Below, one piece after another: positions 13,031 to 25,070 of a stretch of DNA of 64,000 nucleotides. The DNA lies in the NCBI GenBank assembly GCA_003586115.2, contig QVOM02000001.1, positions 11,675,300-11,739,299 on the forward strand. The letters are read 5' to 3'. The DNA is from Salvator merianae (Eukaryota > Chordata > Lepidosauria > Squamata > Teiidae). Position 1 is the first letter of the stretch; each line of letters begins with the position of its first letter. Under the pieces are notes generated by a model. The model was not told where the DNA came from, searched no databases, and saw only the letters and a list, made by a program, of their open reading frames with translations. Made by a program: the position numbers and the translations under genes.

Positions 13031-13180
13031 GGGCCTGTCTGCACTTAACCCTTAGTGACTGAGCAGACACTCTCTGGGGAAATGCATCCACACGGCCCTG
13101 CTGCTGCAGTGTCTGGGAGCATCTACAGCTGCCACCAGACACTACAAGCTGTGGACAGCTAAAACAGCTTCATCCTCTGA
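13031..13180. mobile_element. Harbinger-like MITE, left end only
   Basis: It starts GGGCCTGTCTGCACTTAAC and contains 'ccagacactacaagctgtgg', shared with the full copies at 40765-41188 and 58180-58612. No matching right end follows, so this copy is truncated or heavily decayed. Confidence 0.6.
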
Positions 13181-14184
13181 AGCTCCTCTCTCAGTATCCT
13201 CCTTAGCTGAGTTAGGGACCTATAATGAGAGTACAGATCCTTGCTGTAGTAGCCCTGTTGGGCTGTGGAATGCACTCCTCATAGAGGTGTATCTTGCATT
13301 TGGAAGTCAAAATTTATTTGGCATGTGTTGATACTAATAAATAATCAGACATTCTGTCTGCATAATTTTATGTATGAATAAACTAATGTCTCTGGGGTGT
13401 CTGCCTTGTTGATTTTTTTTTCCATTGTGTTGCTTATTTTATCAAGTATTTATTATTTTGATTTTAAATTCTGAAACACATTTTCTTCTGCAGTTTTGTA
13501 TGTTACCCTATGTCACTTCTGCATGAGCAATTTACAAATATAATAATAACAGTTTCCTCTCAATTTCTGTTTTCACCAAGTGGTTTGGGGCAACTGTAAT
13601 CTGGCCTCCTTCTCCCCAACCTTGTAGTCCTAATCTGCTCACTTCCAGGTCGGCGTGAGGTCTTCCACATTAGTTGGTGATGTCATATCCAGATGCCACA
13701 AGACACTATCATGTTAGGAATACAACTTCCATTAATCCCAGACAATACGGCCAATGGTCAAGTCTTGATAAGAGTTGTAGTTTAGCAACGTAAGAGGCCA
13801 CAAGAAAGCTCCTTCTGCTATAACATGAGTCTCTGTATATGGCTGAGAGCAAGATCAGCTCTATTAATTATCTCATCTTCACCCACAAGTCCTTGCTTTA
13901 AATCAGAAAAATGATCTGAGTTCTCAAGAGTATAAAATTGCTATTCATTCTCAAATTAAATGCCACATAGGGCAGAAAAAAGAGGCACTTGACAGTTGCT
14001 CATCTGGTTACGTTTCACACTGACAAGGGGTGAGCTAGTTATTCCAAGCAGACAGTAATAATTTAGAGAAATTGTCAAGCATCAAAAGTACATTACATAC
14101 AGCCCTAGGCTCCAGGAAGTTTGAAAATGCTGAGGAAATTCCAATATGTATCTATTAAATTTTAATTCACATTCTGTGATATGC

Positions 14185-14758
14185 AGCTTCATCACTACAA
14201 ATTTGTAACTAATGCTTTCACTATGTGTCAGTTCAATAAAGCTGATGCAGAATGCAGAAGTCAGACTGCTGACTGGAATGGCTGGCAGGATGCAGATCAC
14301 ACCAGTCTTAAAAGAACTACACTGGGTGCCAATCTGCTACCGAGCCCAATCCAATGTGTTAACTTTAACTATAAGGCCCTAAACAGCTTGGGACCTAAAT
14401 ATCTAAAGGAACACCTTCTCCCATATCAACCTGCCTGCACCTTAAGAGCTGTAGAGGAGACCCTCCTGGCCATTCCACCACCTTCAGTAGTTAAGGGCAT
14501 GGGGACCTGGGATAGGGCCTTCTTGGTAGTAGCCCCAGACTATGGAATAGTCTCTCTCCTGAGATGTGTGAGGCACCCTCACTTCATAGTTTCAGGAAAT
14601 CTATGAAGATATACCTATTTCACCTGGCCTTTGGCTGAGGGACATCTCCCCTCTCCTCTTTCAGGCACTGTTAATGTTTTTGTACTTTGTTTTTATTGTT
14701 GTAACCTGCCCAGAGACCTTCGGGTATCGGGCGGGATAGAAATGCAAACAATAAACAA
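14185..14758 (+). mobile_element. L2-like LINE 3' end
   Basis: The segment reads as the decayed C-terminus of an L2-type ORF. It includes 'actacactgggtgccaatct' (the LHWLPV-like block), 'aaggccctaaacagcttggg', 'gactatggaatagtctctct' and 'cacctggcctttggctgagg'. It closes with TTATTGTTGTAACCTGCC, 'accttcgggtatcgggcggg' and a short AAACAAAC tail. Several stops and shifts are present. The 141-codon open frame at 14181-14606 is part of this repeat, not a gene. Confidence 0.75.
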
Positions 14759-14968
14759 ACGGTACTAGCATCATGGCCAAACTATAAATTTCACAACCCC
14801 TTTATGTGCTTTGAATTTGATTGGACTGTCACTTTGCAATTTCTTGCTTCCTCCAATTGCAACTTGTTTTCTTCCGAAGAGGCAACTTTTCACAAGCATC
14901 GTATTAGAAGCACAGGATCACAGACCTGGAAGAAGCCCTTTGGTCCAATTCTCTCAAAGCATCTCCAA

Positions 14969-15184
14969 CATCTGTTCCCAACTTTTTTCACTTGTGTACC
15001 CCCTTGGCAGCCCATTTCCATAAATCATACCCTTCATATTAGCAAAATGTTTGTAATTAATATAGCTGTCTTACACTGTTGGCACGTGCGCCTTTCCCAC
15101 CATTATTCATTCTTTCTCGTGTACCCCTAAATGTCCTGGTTTGTACCCCTGGGGGGAACACATAGCCCAGGTTGGGATTCACTG
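14969..15184. mobile_element. hAT-like MITE, family 2, copy 1
   Basis: It shares its sequence with the copies at 24465-24695 and 60920-61125: 'tttttcacttgtgtaccccc', 'atttccataaatcat', 'gtaattaatatagctg', 'aatgtcctggtttgtacccc'. The right end GTTGGGATTCACTG mirrors the left CATCTGTTCCCAAC. No clear target duplication is left in this copy. Confidence 0.8.
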
Positions 15185-15895
15185 CTTTTCCTGGATATAT
15201 CCAGAGGGTGATGGTACCATCTGTTCCAGGTCCTGGAGTTACAACATATCTGTCATACGTTTTCCCCCAAATAAGGAAAGGCAAACTCTATACATAAGAA
15301 CATACATAAGAACATATACAACTGCGCATTAACCCAAGCTAAAATAAACTGCGGATTGTGCCCCATCAGCAATAACTTTGGTGAAAAATGGGACATAGTC
15401 CCATTGTTAGCAACCTCAGTATGCCCATTCCTATTAAAGAAAAGGTATTTTAGCAACTCCAGCTTAATCTTTGTCCTGTAGCATCTGACAATTAACTATT
15501 ACCTCTGCTTTAGGAGCCAACTATGTCTCCTCCAGGACCACTAAAGCTTCATTAACATGGCATAATTTCTCTATTTTACCCACTGCACCTTGCAATGAAC
15601 TGAGCTGCATTTGAAAACAGTGAAGTTCCTTGAATGGTTACCTGCTTCTTATCAGGTACAGCCACTGTTTAAATCAAGTTAGTCATTTTCCTTCCCCTTC
15701 CTGACAGCGGGAAAATTCAGATGAGGTGACACCCTGCTTACCCAGAATGCTTTGTATGTGACACCCCAAAAACTCTAGGCCATGCCATTTTTCTGAAGTA
15801 AGGGCTTACTATACAGAGTTCAGAAAGGATAAATTACATCACTCCCTTCATTTTTATTTTCAAAGTAATCCACAACCCACACACATAGACTCTCA

Positions 15896-16093
<198 letters not shown>

Positions 16094-18197
16094 TTACCTT
16101 TTGTAAAGAAGACTTGTTCAGAGATAAACCCTCCTTAACATGTTAGCAATTTGAAACTGTAACTGTAACTAGCCAACAAGGGTACATAGATAATATCTGT
16201 TGATGCTCATTCTTATCCCTGAACTTGATTCGGATTTCTCTTATATTGCTCTCTTGTCTCTCCCTCTCTCCCTCTATGTGTGTGTACGTGTTTTAACTGT
16301 TACTATTTTTAAGAAGCTGTGGTTTTAATTATGGTAAACTGCACTGGATAGTATGTATTAAAAGGATGAGATGCGGGTAAGAGGAAACAAAATGCCAAGC
16401 ATTTGCATGACCTATAGTTGAGGAAAACTCATTTTATTTAAATTGTATTCTCTTACATCTCTTTGGAAAGTATAGCCCCAGAGTATTCAGATGGTAATAT
16501 CTAGTCTCAAACTACATCTGATCATTTCTCAGAAAACGAAGTGGTTGAACTACAGATCTTGGGTCAATGAGTGGAAACACAGAGCTACTAACTAACAACA
16601 CCTATCATAAGGTCCCAGATGATCTAACATTGTAAGGCCTATCTGAACATATGTTCTCGACACATGTATATAAATAACCAAAGAAGCACCGCTAAGCCCC
16701 TTTCCATACTGAATTAACAGCCTTCTATATATTTGAGGATAAAGCTCTTGACTTTAGAATTTACACTCAAACTGAAGAGAGACAAGGCACCCCTACGCCT
16801 TATCTTATCAGTAGTTACACAGAAGAACGATGAATATCAGAACAATGTATATATTCCACAGCTAAAAATCATGACACAAAAGGTCTAGCATTTTTAATTG
16901 GAAATTTAGGGTGGGATAGAGTGTGTGAAACCTTGAAATTTAGCATGCTGCGAAGAAGATTAATTCAGGACCTTGTGCTTATTATACTAGTGTTGCTATT
17001 TTTGTAGAGGAAGTGCTCAGAATTTTACTCCCCTAACTGTAACCTGAAATCATACAAGGTATCTCCAGTCTTGGGCTAAATCCAGTAATTCTCTCGAGTT
17101 TATACTGGGAATGCCACACACAATTGTGGCCACTCCCAATATAGTACCAGGATATGGACTCAATATCCCATAATATAGCTATTATGGGAAATCCAGCAAT
17201 GATGCCATATTTCCTGTAAAACTATTCACTTACATCCGTCTGCTGGCTCCCTTCATGAATATTCCTCTTATAAATAGTCAGTGGGTGGGTGCTTGGCTGA
17301 CATCCGGGTACTTGCAAGAGGAACAGTCATGAAAGGTGCCAGCAGATTGAAGTAAGAGCCTATGATTGCCTTCAATGTCTGTTGGGGGCATTGCGGTGCC
17401 TGCCCTCTGAAGGCACCATGCACGTTACATAAGGAACTGTTTTTCCCCTCAAATTTTGTTTTTCGAATTATGTTTTTCTTATCAAACTCGTATTTAGCAA
17501 AAATGTGTTCTCCTTTCAGGATTATTAAAAAAAAAAAAAAACAAGGAGAATTTTTATGAATTCTCCTGGCATGTGATAAAGCTATCTAGGCTTCTTATGA
17601 TGTCTTCATTTCATTTTAATCTCTAAGAAATTCATTCAAATAAACCTTTCCCACTGTGAAGAGAAACTACAATTGGCAGGAGTCTTCTTTCTGAACAAAC
17701 CTTAAGGTACACAGTGTAAACCCATTAAATGTAAATCCAAGGACCCCTATTAAAATTAGAAGTTTCTTAGCTGACTTTTTGAATAGCTAAACGCCCAAGC
17801 AATGATCTTCTAGAAACAGCATATAAAATATATGTAACAGAAAAAGTAGCATGCTCAGCATAAAAAAGGCAAAGGCCTTTCCTTTCTTTTCTTTTTAAAT
17901 TACTCACCAGAGGAAATTATAACATATGCTAATGCATGAAACAGATTTACAAAGCTGGACATACAGAGACTGCTTACATTTTGGTTTGTATTGATACAAA
18001 ATGGCTAACAGCTTGGAAAATTCAGAAGATTGTTCCAGTGGAATGCCTGCACCTCTGACCTGGACCTGAGATATAATTCTAACAGAAGCACCTTACAAGC
18101 CTTACTAGAACTATGTTCTTCCTCTTTTTTCCCACACTGCATCTTCCTCCGACATTTCAGTCCCATGGCTTTCCTTCCAAATATCTCACCACTCCAA

Positions 18198-18329
18198 GCA
18201 TCCCCTCTCCACCTTACTTATTCTGCTATATTTGGATATTCCAGAATAAAGCATGGAATATTCTGGAACATCCATGCTTTATTCTAGAACATCCAAATAC
18301 AGAGGCATAAATAACTGACATCTGGATGC
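18198..18329. mobile_element. Foldback element, family B, copy 1
   Basis: An inverted repeat about 132 bp long, from GCATCC to GGATGC. The arms contain 'ctatatttggatattccaga' and its complement and meet near 18265. A second copy with the same ends and arms is at 61498-61622. No obvious target duplication; the superfamily is unknown. Confidence 0.7.
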
Positions 18330-20620
18330 AGCTTAATAAGGTTCTGTTCTGTGTTGCTGAGATGATTGCTCCCTTACTGAGATATTTAAAGGCCAATTCT
18401 CTTCTCGCCCCTCTGTGCTTCTCTGTTGTAGGGAAACTGGTTGCTGCCCTCAATTAGGCTCTCTCACCAACCCTGTGACTTCCTTCAAAACGGCTTTCAA
18501 AACTCTTTTCACAGGGTTTTCTTTTCATTGCATTCCTGGCATCGGCTGGCTCCCAAGAGCTTCAGGCCTCCACAGTCTACTGCTATATTCTAGAATTCTT
18601 TGTTGGCAGAGGGCAAATGGTATGACACTAGGTTGTGGAGGAGAAGGAGGAGGAGGGTGGGTGGACAGTTGAGAAACGGAAGCAGCTCAGCCAAGAGGGA
18701 GACAAATTATAGCTTTATTTGGCTGATAAGTTCCTAACATATTTCCCCCCATCTTTTCCTCTCCTTGAAACTTACATGTTAATTTAAATATAACCAGTTA
18801 GCACTTAGGTCCCCCAAAAGGAAGTTCTCATTCAACGACAGTTTATTAATCAAACCCTTAAGTCCATTTCTAAGTGAGGTTAAATGGGTTAGTGAACAGA
18901 TGTTAAAGTGCAGCTGCCATTTTGGATGTGATAGCTAGGTATAGTTTAATTAAACCAGGAAGTTCAAATGACGAGAAAGGAGGATACAGGGAAAACCTAC
19001 ATTTTATAGCTATGGAATGGTTTAAGCATACAGATGGGGAAACTGTGGTTCCCCAGGCAACGCTGAACTGTACCTCAATATAGGATGGAGCTGATGGAAC
19101 CTTTAACCCAACAATAATGCCATGGGTTCCACCCACTCCTTTTGGAAGTTTAAAACTGCACATCTAAATCAGGCTTTGTATTGAGGATAGATACACTCTG
19201 AGCTGATATTAGCCTTTGTTGGAATTATTCCTAACCAGATGGACAGCTATACCACAACAGAACAACAAATATGACAGGGGGGTGTTTCTTATAATTCCCA
19301 AGTACAAATGCATCTTTTGCTTTGAATGACTGTATTTTTTTCATTCTCACTGCAATTAAAACAGAGACCAGTATATGGTAGAATAGTATACAAGATTTGC
19401 ACATCAAAGGCCCAGCTCAAGCTTTTTGGCCTTTTCTACACAGGGCCTTGATCCCAATCAAGGGCCTTTGTGGTCGTCTCCTGGGCATCATCAATCTGCA
19501 GGTACACCCTGTATGTATTAGATAGAACACAATCACAGTCAGGGACCACTGGTAACCATGTTTAAACATGACTACTGGGTGAACGATGGGCATCAAACTT
19601 GAACAAGAAGGAGGCATGTGCAGAAAAGTCCTCTATTCAGCCATAAATTTCCTGAATTGCTTAAAGCTATTCTCCCCCTATCCTAACTCCTTACAGATTG
19701 GAATGCCATCTAACCATTATATAAGTTGCTTGCATTTTGGAAGACTTATCCATGAGTAGAAAATATAAGTCAATAAAAATATAAAATTTAGGAGACAATT
19801 CTTTCGGAAATCAATTTGCAAAGTATTACTTTCTACACTCTTTTCACTCTGAATATTGAAATCAATGTGTTAAAACAATAAAGGAATATTAGGTATTAGA
19901 GACCTGTTTCCCACTTCATTATTCATAGCCAGAACTGAAGGAGTATGCTGTTAGGGTTGCACGTTACTTATTACAAATGCCATATTAATTCATTTTAAAC
20001 AGCTTGATTTTTGAAAATTATTATTAAAGCCTGTAAGCAACCTTTAGCGACTGGAGCATAGCTAAATAGTTAGATAAATAAAATTAAAATGAATGAGTGT
20101 ATAAATAAACAAGGCAAGATATTCCTGATTATACAGTGATACATATAAATGCGGATCTCTAACCCAGTGTCTTTAAAAAACAAACCTGTAAGTCTTGAGG
20201 CTTTTTTAAACGAGTAAAAATAGCAAGTTTTTGAAAAACTTTCAGTTCTATGGCATGTCGCTTTAGCACAACCTAAATTTAAACTAAATCAACACAACAC
20301 AAAACTCACACAAAATCTTTGAAAACCTGAACTATTTCACTGTAACATAGGAGAATTCAGGTGTGATTATCCATTTAAAAGTACAGATTGCCAATGAATG
20401 TGGATCCAAAGGTACAATAGGAATTCTAAGAATATGACATGGGCCCCTTGCTATTACTTTCTCATTCCCCATCCCCATAAAAAGAAGATGGAAATACACA
20501 CACACATTATTTGCTTTTTCCAAAGGATATTTAAAAGCTAGTACAGCAGCCCCTCATTATTCACAAGATTTAGGTTCCAGAAGATCATTGCATATCTCAA
20601 AACTCGCAAATCAGAGACAC

Positions 20621-21026
20621 GGGGCCTGTTCGCACTTTCCACAGTGGAATGCTGGTCAGCTAACATTCCACAGTGGAACTGACCACACATCACGGACACC
20701 ATCCACACTGCATGACCCTAGTCATGACCCATCAGCAGGATACCAACATTTGCGTTGCAAATGCTGGTATCCTGGCTCAACTGGCATCATGACAGGTGAT
20801 CGGCAGCACCACGTAGCGTGCAGGCACACAATCAAGCACGCACAGTTTCCAAGTGTGAATGCACTTTACCGGGAGCTGGCTATCAGCTCCTGGTAAAGTT
20901 GTGGAGCACTAATTTGTGCTGCACAGCTATGTGTGATTGGGAGCACCGATATGCTGCTCCTGGTCTTGAGGGCCTCCACGAAATGCAGAACCCTGACACA
21001 CACTATTGCAAAGTGTGAGCAGCCCC
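20621..21026. mobile_element. Harbinger-like MITE
   Basis: The ends are GGGGCCTGTTCGCACTTTCC and, reverse-complemented on the right, GGGGCTGCTCACACTTTGC. It is internally similar in layout to the 22945-23514 copy (CACGTAGCGTG, 'cgggagctggctatcagctc'). TAA follows the right end, but the left flank is CAC, so no duplication is preserved. Open frames here, including a 102-codon one, are by-products. Confidence 0.65.
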
Positions 21027-21223
21027 TAAAGAACAGATGTTTTTCACATACAACCTTACTACGTCCAACCCAGAAAATAAATTGTTCAGCAGCATCAAGC
21101 TTTAGTATAGAATGCGCACGTTTGCTGTCATAATTGCATTGCAAATAGCAAGGAAGGATATAGAAACTTCACTTGTTGAACACATGAAACTCATCAATTG
21201 TAAACTCACAGCTGTTATTATCT

Positions 21224-21290
21224 ACTTATTTATTACGCTTCTGTAACCAAAGGTTTTCTGGGCAGTATACAACCAGAAACAGACGAATTG
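21224..21290 (-). repeat. LINE/SINE tail fragment
   Basis: 'ctacttatttattacgctt' followed by 'ggttttctgggcagtatac' is the reverse complement of a common squamate 3' tail with a GGGCGGT-type block and TAAATAA end. Short and decayed. Confidence 0.35.
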
Positions 21291-22944
21291 GAAAATTTTG
21301 GGTTAATCTAATAATTTTAGGAGGCCCAATGGCGGGCCAAAATTTTATATCTATTAAAAACAATTAAAATAGCACAAGACCAGATTTAAAATACAGGGGG
21401 GAGTCTGTACAACTAGAGCAAACACTCTTCAATGTGCATTATTCCATGTAATTCACCTACAATTCTATTAAAATAAAAGTTAGAAGACTGCACAGTGAAA
21501 GGTCATTAAATACTAATTTACTTTGAAAATATATTCAAATTCATAGCCATAAAGACTAATCTGTTACAATATGGTGGAAGGGGCTCTTGAAGCAAGAATA
21601 ATTTGAAATATGGATGTGCCAACTTGCATTCACTGAATGCAAACAGTGGCTAATGGCCAAGGACTGTTAGGTGCTTTCCCCAACAGCTCTGGCTCTATTT
21701 GCGCGTGTGATGTCATTGTGCATGTGTGACCAGACACAGACACTTTCCATGCATTGCAGGCCCCACCTAAGAAAGGGTCTGTAATGGCAGTGATGAGGAG
21801 TGGAGAAAGCATGTAACCTCCCCGCTCCACATTTCTACATGCAAGTAAGGTAGGACCTCTGAATTTAGTTATGTTTCTGCAGCTCTTTTTAGAAATGGTA
21901 CTTTAAGGCAAACTCAAAGGAGGAGGTTCCACAATCGCTTTTCCTGCTCTTTATGGGATGCTATGCTGCTTCTGCCAACACTTATAAGGTTGCTTCCAAA
22001 CTTGAGGGACCTTCAGCAGAGTGATTTCTTGTTCACCCCTCTCTCTTACATAGCTGTGACAATACTTTTATCAGTTCTGACAGGGTCCAACATTTTTATT
22101 TTACACAGCAGCAAACTCTGGAAGCTAGACTGACGCTACTAACAATATTTTGTCTGTAACTACAGCGCAGGCGCCACTGGAAATAAAAACTGGAAGTTCC
22201 TCTGCCCAGCTATTTTGTGCATACACTGTAGCTATTCCTTGAAAATCAGGACAAAATCTTCCCAAATCTGTAACTCACCTCCCACCTTAAGAACAGCCAG
22301 GTTCAAGCAAGTGACAGCTTGCAAAGGGTGTGTCTATGAGACAGAGTTTGGGCAAGATGCCGTTATGTGAAGTGAAATGGTCTTTCTGTTTTAGGCCTGG
22401 ATGGCTGCAAGGAACATCCCCTCTGCCACTCAGCACTTTGCCATCATTCCCACCACCATCACCACAAGGCCACCAATCATCTGCTCTAACCTAGAATGTT
22501 CAGGAGGGAAGGAGAGACAGATCATTGCCCGGTGAACAATCTCAGCTGTGAACCATCTTTAAGCTGACGGAGGGCCTTTTCATTAACAGCATGTGAACAC
22601 ATCCTTATTTAGAGAGGTCAAATTTCAGTGTTGGCTGCATCTGACAGCTTCCAAAGACCTCAGCAGCTCGTCACTGGTGAGAAGTGTTATGCCAGGCATT
22701 CAGCCCTAGGGAAAAAGTGAACATAAGACCTCCTGCCCCAAGAGTCCCCTTATCCACAACTTTTATCACTGCTAGTCCAGTATACAGAAGAAGCAGATTT
22801 CACATGACCCTAACCTGCAAGAGCCTGATTTGTCCTATCTGCTTAAATCTCAGTTCTCCAACATAAGCAGATATCCTAAAACTAAACTTTTCACCAGAGC
22901 TTGTGATAGAGAGAAGCTGTTTGAGACCATCTATTTCACTATAA

Positions 22945-23514
22945 GGGCTTTTTCACGTTTTCCATCACAGAACAGACCTCTTAGTACAGATACCAACCAC
23001 ACTGGGAGGCTCTGGAAAAGACCAGCAGTAGGATATCAGCATTCACAGTGGTCGCTGCCTTGTCGACTGGCAGTGCCACGTGACGACATAGGCACAATTG
23101 CACGGTCCTGTGTTCACACCCAGAAACAAGTGTGCACGCAGTGTACCAGCAGTCCAGCTGCTCCTGGTACCTCCGCAGCAGGTAGCGATCAGGAGCAGCT
23201 GTAGTCTGCTCCTGATCGCAGCTGTAGTCTGCTCCTGATCGCAGCTACAGTCTGCTCCTGATCGCAGCTACAGTCTGCTCCTGATCGCAGCTACAGTCTG
23301 CTCCTGATCGCAGCTACAGTCTGCTCCTGATCGCAGCTGTAGTCTGCTCCTGATCGCAGCTGTAGTCTGCTCCTGATCGCAGCTGTAGTCTGCTCCTGAT
23401 CGCAGCTGTAGTCTGCTCCTGATCGCAGCTATAGTCTGCTCCTGATCGCAGCTGTAGTCTGATCCTGATCAAAGCAGCAGAAGCACTTGACCAGTAGCAT
23501 GTGTGAAAAGGCCC
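22945..23514. mobile_element. Harbinger-like MITE with TAA target duplication, carrying a minisatellite
   Basis: The ends are GGGCTTTTTCACGTTTTCC on the left and, reverse-complemented on the right, GGGCCTTTTCACACATGC. The element is flanked by TAA at 22942-22944 and 23515-23517. A 3-bp T-A-rich duplication fits PIF/Harbinger transposons. It has no transposase. The interior resembles the 20621-21026 copy and includes a hairpin with 14-bp arms (GCGATCAGGAGCAG and its complement) from which the 23198-23470 array extends. The 124-codon open frame at 22830-23204 overlaps the element and has no recognisable domain. Confidence 0.75.
23198..23470. repeat. 23-bp minisatellite, about 12 units
   Basis: The unit is GCTGTAGTCTGCTCCTGATC plus GCA, with starts every 23 bases at 23198, 23221, 23244 and so on to 23451. 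Variation is almost confined to bases 4-5: the first two units and units 7-10 have GCTGTAG, units 3-6 GCTACAG, unit 11 GCTATAG. The last unit is partial and has GATCC in place of GCTCC. Adjacent identical variants suggest recent local expansion. The unit corresponds to the right arm of the hairpin that begins at 23185. Confidence 0.97.
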
Positions 23515-23756
23515 TAAGACAGGAGAATAAGCAAAAATTCTGTGCAGGTCACCTGTCTATAATTTCAGGAATGTGTAGATCTAGTGGTGCTGAACCGAAA
23601 GCAATGTCTTGATGTATGAAAAAATTCTTTCTCTTTCTGTTGCCTCTAACTTGTTGCTGTTGAATACCATCAATGCCTGGTTAACTACCTCAGCACATCT
23701 GTACCCCCTGCTATGCAGTTTTCTTGCCCGAGAGACAGAAGTAGCTTGACATTGCC

Positions 23757-23829
23757 TATTTCCAGGAGATTGAATCTGAGACACTCTGTCTTCCAGGCAG
23801 TTCAGCCTGCTACTGAGCTACAGCCACGC
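23757..23829 (-). mobile_element. tRNA-derived SINE head
   Basis: On the minus strand the segment reads GTGGCTGTAGCTCAGTAGCA (A-box like) and later CAGATTCAATCTCC (B-box like), the usual layout of the common sauropsid SINE whose head derives from a tRNA. The acceptor stem does not pair, so it is not a functional tRNA. The usual SINE body was not recognised to the left. Confidence 0.65.
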
Positions 23830-24174
23830 TGTTGCCTCTGCATTTCCTAATAAAAATATTAATCATTTCCATGTCTCCACAATAGAAGGTTCTGTCCTAA
23901 GGGACAAAGAGAAGCTAAGCTTCTTGATGTCCTTCAAGAATGTCTGGCTAACGAAAAAGTTCCAGCTTTAATTCCAGTCAGAACTGACTCATTGCAAAAC
24001 TTGTCTTTTATTAATGTGCAAGATGAGAACAAACTAACCCACTCAGATGGAAAAACAATTTAATGTTTTATTATTCCTCAGAAACTAAAATAACTAGGGT
24101 TGTAAATTACAACATCCAGGTCACAAAAGAAATTGAAGCCCCCAAATTATTTTTGTCAGGAAAATTTTGAGAGC

Positions 24175-25070
24175 AAGGAGAAGTTGCAAAATGCCATTCA
24201 GTGTCAGAAAAGAAATGAAAAGCCAACAGTATGTTAGAATAGTAGGAAATGGTACTGGCAATAAACACCAATATTATAATCCCTTTATGCAAATCAATGG
24301 TGGACCACACCTGGAATACTGTGAACAGTTTTGGTCACCTCACTTGAAAAAGGATGTAGCAGAGTTAGAAAAGATTTTTAAAAAGAGCAATTGAAGTGCA
24401 CCAGGGACCAAAGGAGTTCTCCTATAAAGAAGGGGTGCAGTGGCTGGGACTTTTTACTATAGAAGAATGATTCCCAACCTTTTTTCACTTGCGTACCCTT
24501 TGGCATTCCATTTCCATAAATTGGACCCTTCAAATTAGCAAAACGTTTGCAATTAATATAGCTGCTATTGTTTCAAATGTATATGTTGCAACTGTGAATA
24601 AATAGCCCAGTAATAGGCTTCCACCATTATTCAATTTTTTTCATGTCCTGGTTCATACCCCTGGGGGTATGCGTACCCCAGGTTGGAATTCACTGGTTTA
24701 GAAGAATGGAGACAAAGAAGGACTCAACAGATATGTACAAAATTATGCATGGTGTGTAGAAAGTGGATAAGAAAGGTTCTTTTCTTCTTTTTTCTCAATT
24801 TCTCAGAATATTAAACAGGAGTCACTCAATGAATCTGAATCTTGAAAGAAACAGAACAAAGTAATTGTACAATTTGCTAGCATAAGCTGTAGTTTGTTAC
24901 CTAGTCATGGCTATCACTGGCTAATAGCTTAGATGGCTACCTGACCACTGCTGTTAGAGGAAGTAATTGGCTACTGAAGAGTGAGATCAGGGGATGTTGT
25001 TTTGCCCATGTCCTGTGGCCACCATTAGAGCAGACTGCTGGACTAGAAGGGTTCTTGAACTGATTCTTCC
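24175..25070 (+). mobile_element. CR1-like LINE 3' portion, interrupted by a hAT-like MITE
   Basis: Coding remnants include PHLEYCEQFWSPHLKKDVAE (24302-24361), a hallmark C-terminal block of this LINE family. After the 24465-24695 insertion they continue with 'gatatgtacaaaattatgca' (YKIMHGV-like) and 'gagtcactcaatgaatctga' (the RGHSMNL-like block). The 3' end is near 'ctgctggactagaagggttc' and 'gaactgattcttccag'. The frame is open for 75 codons at 24167-24394 but the copy is broken overall. Confidence 0.7.
24465..24695. mobile_element. hAT-like MITE, family 2, copy 2, nested in a CR1-like LINE
   Basis: The left end is GAATGATTCCCAACC and the right end GGTTGGAATTCACTG, matching the 60920-61125 copy. 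The flanking octamers CTATAGAA and GTTTAGAA agree at 6 of 8 bases, a likely decayed target duplication. Insertion divides the CR1-like copy, giving the order of events. Confidence 0.75.

Noticed and set aside
14181..14606. 141-codon plus-strand open frame
   Set aside because: It lies inside the L2-like LINE 3' end.
23185..23470. CRISPR-like array
   Set aside because: The 23-bp units are directly abutting with no spacers; it is a minisatellite inside a MITE in a vertebrate intron.
23757..23829. Possible functional tRNA gene
   Set aside because: A- and B-box-like phrases are present but the acceptor stem does not pair; it fits a SINE head.
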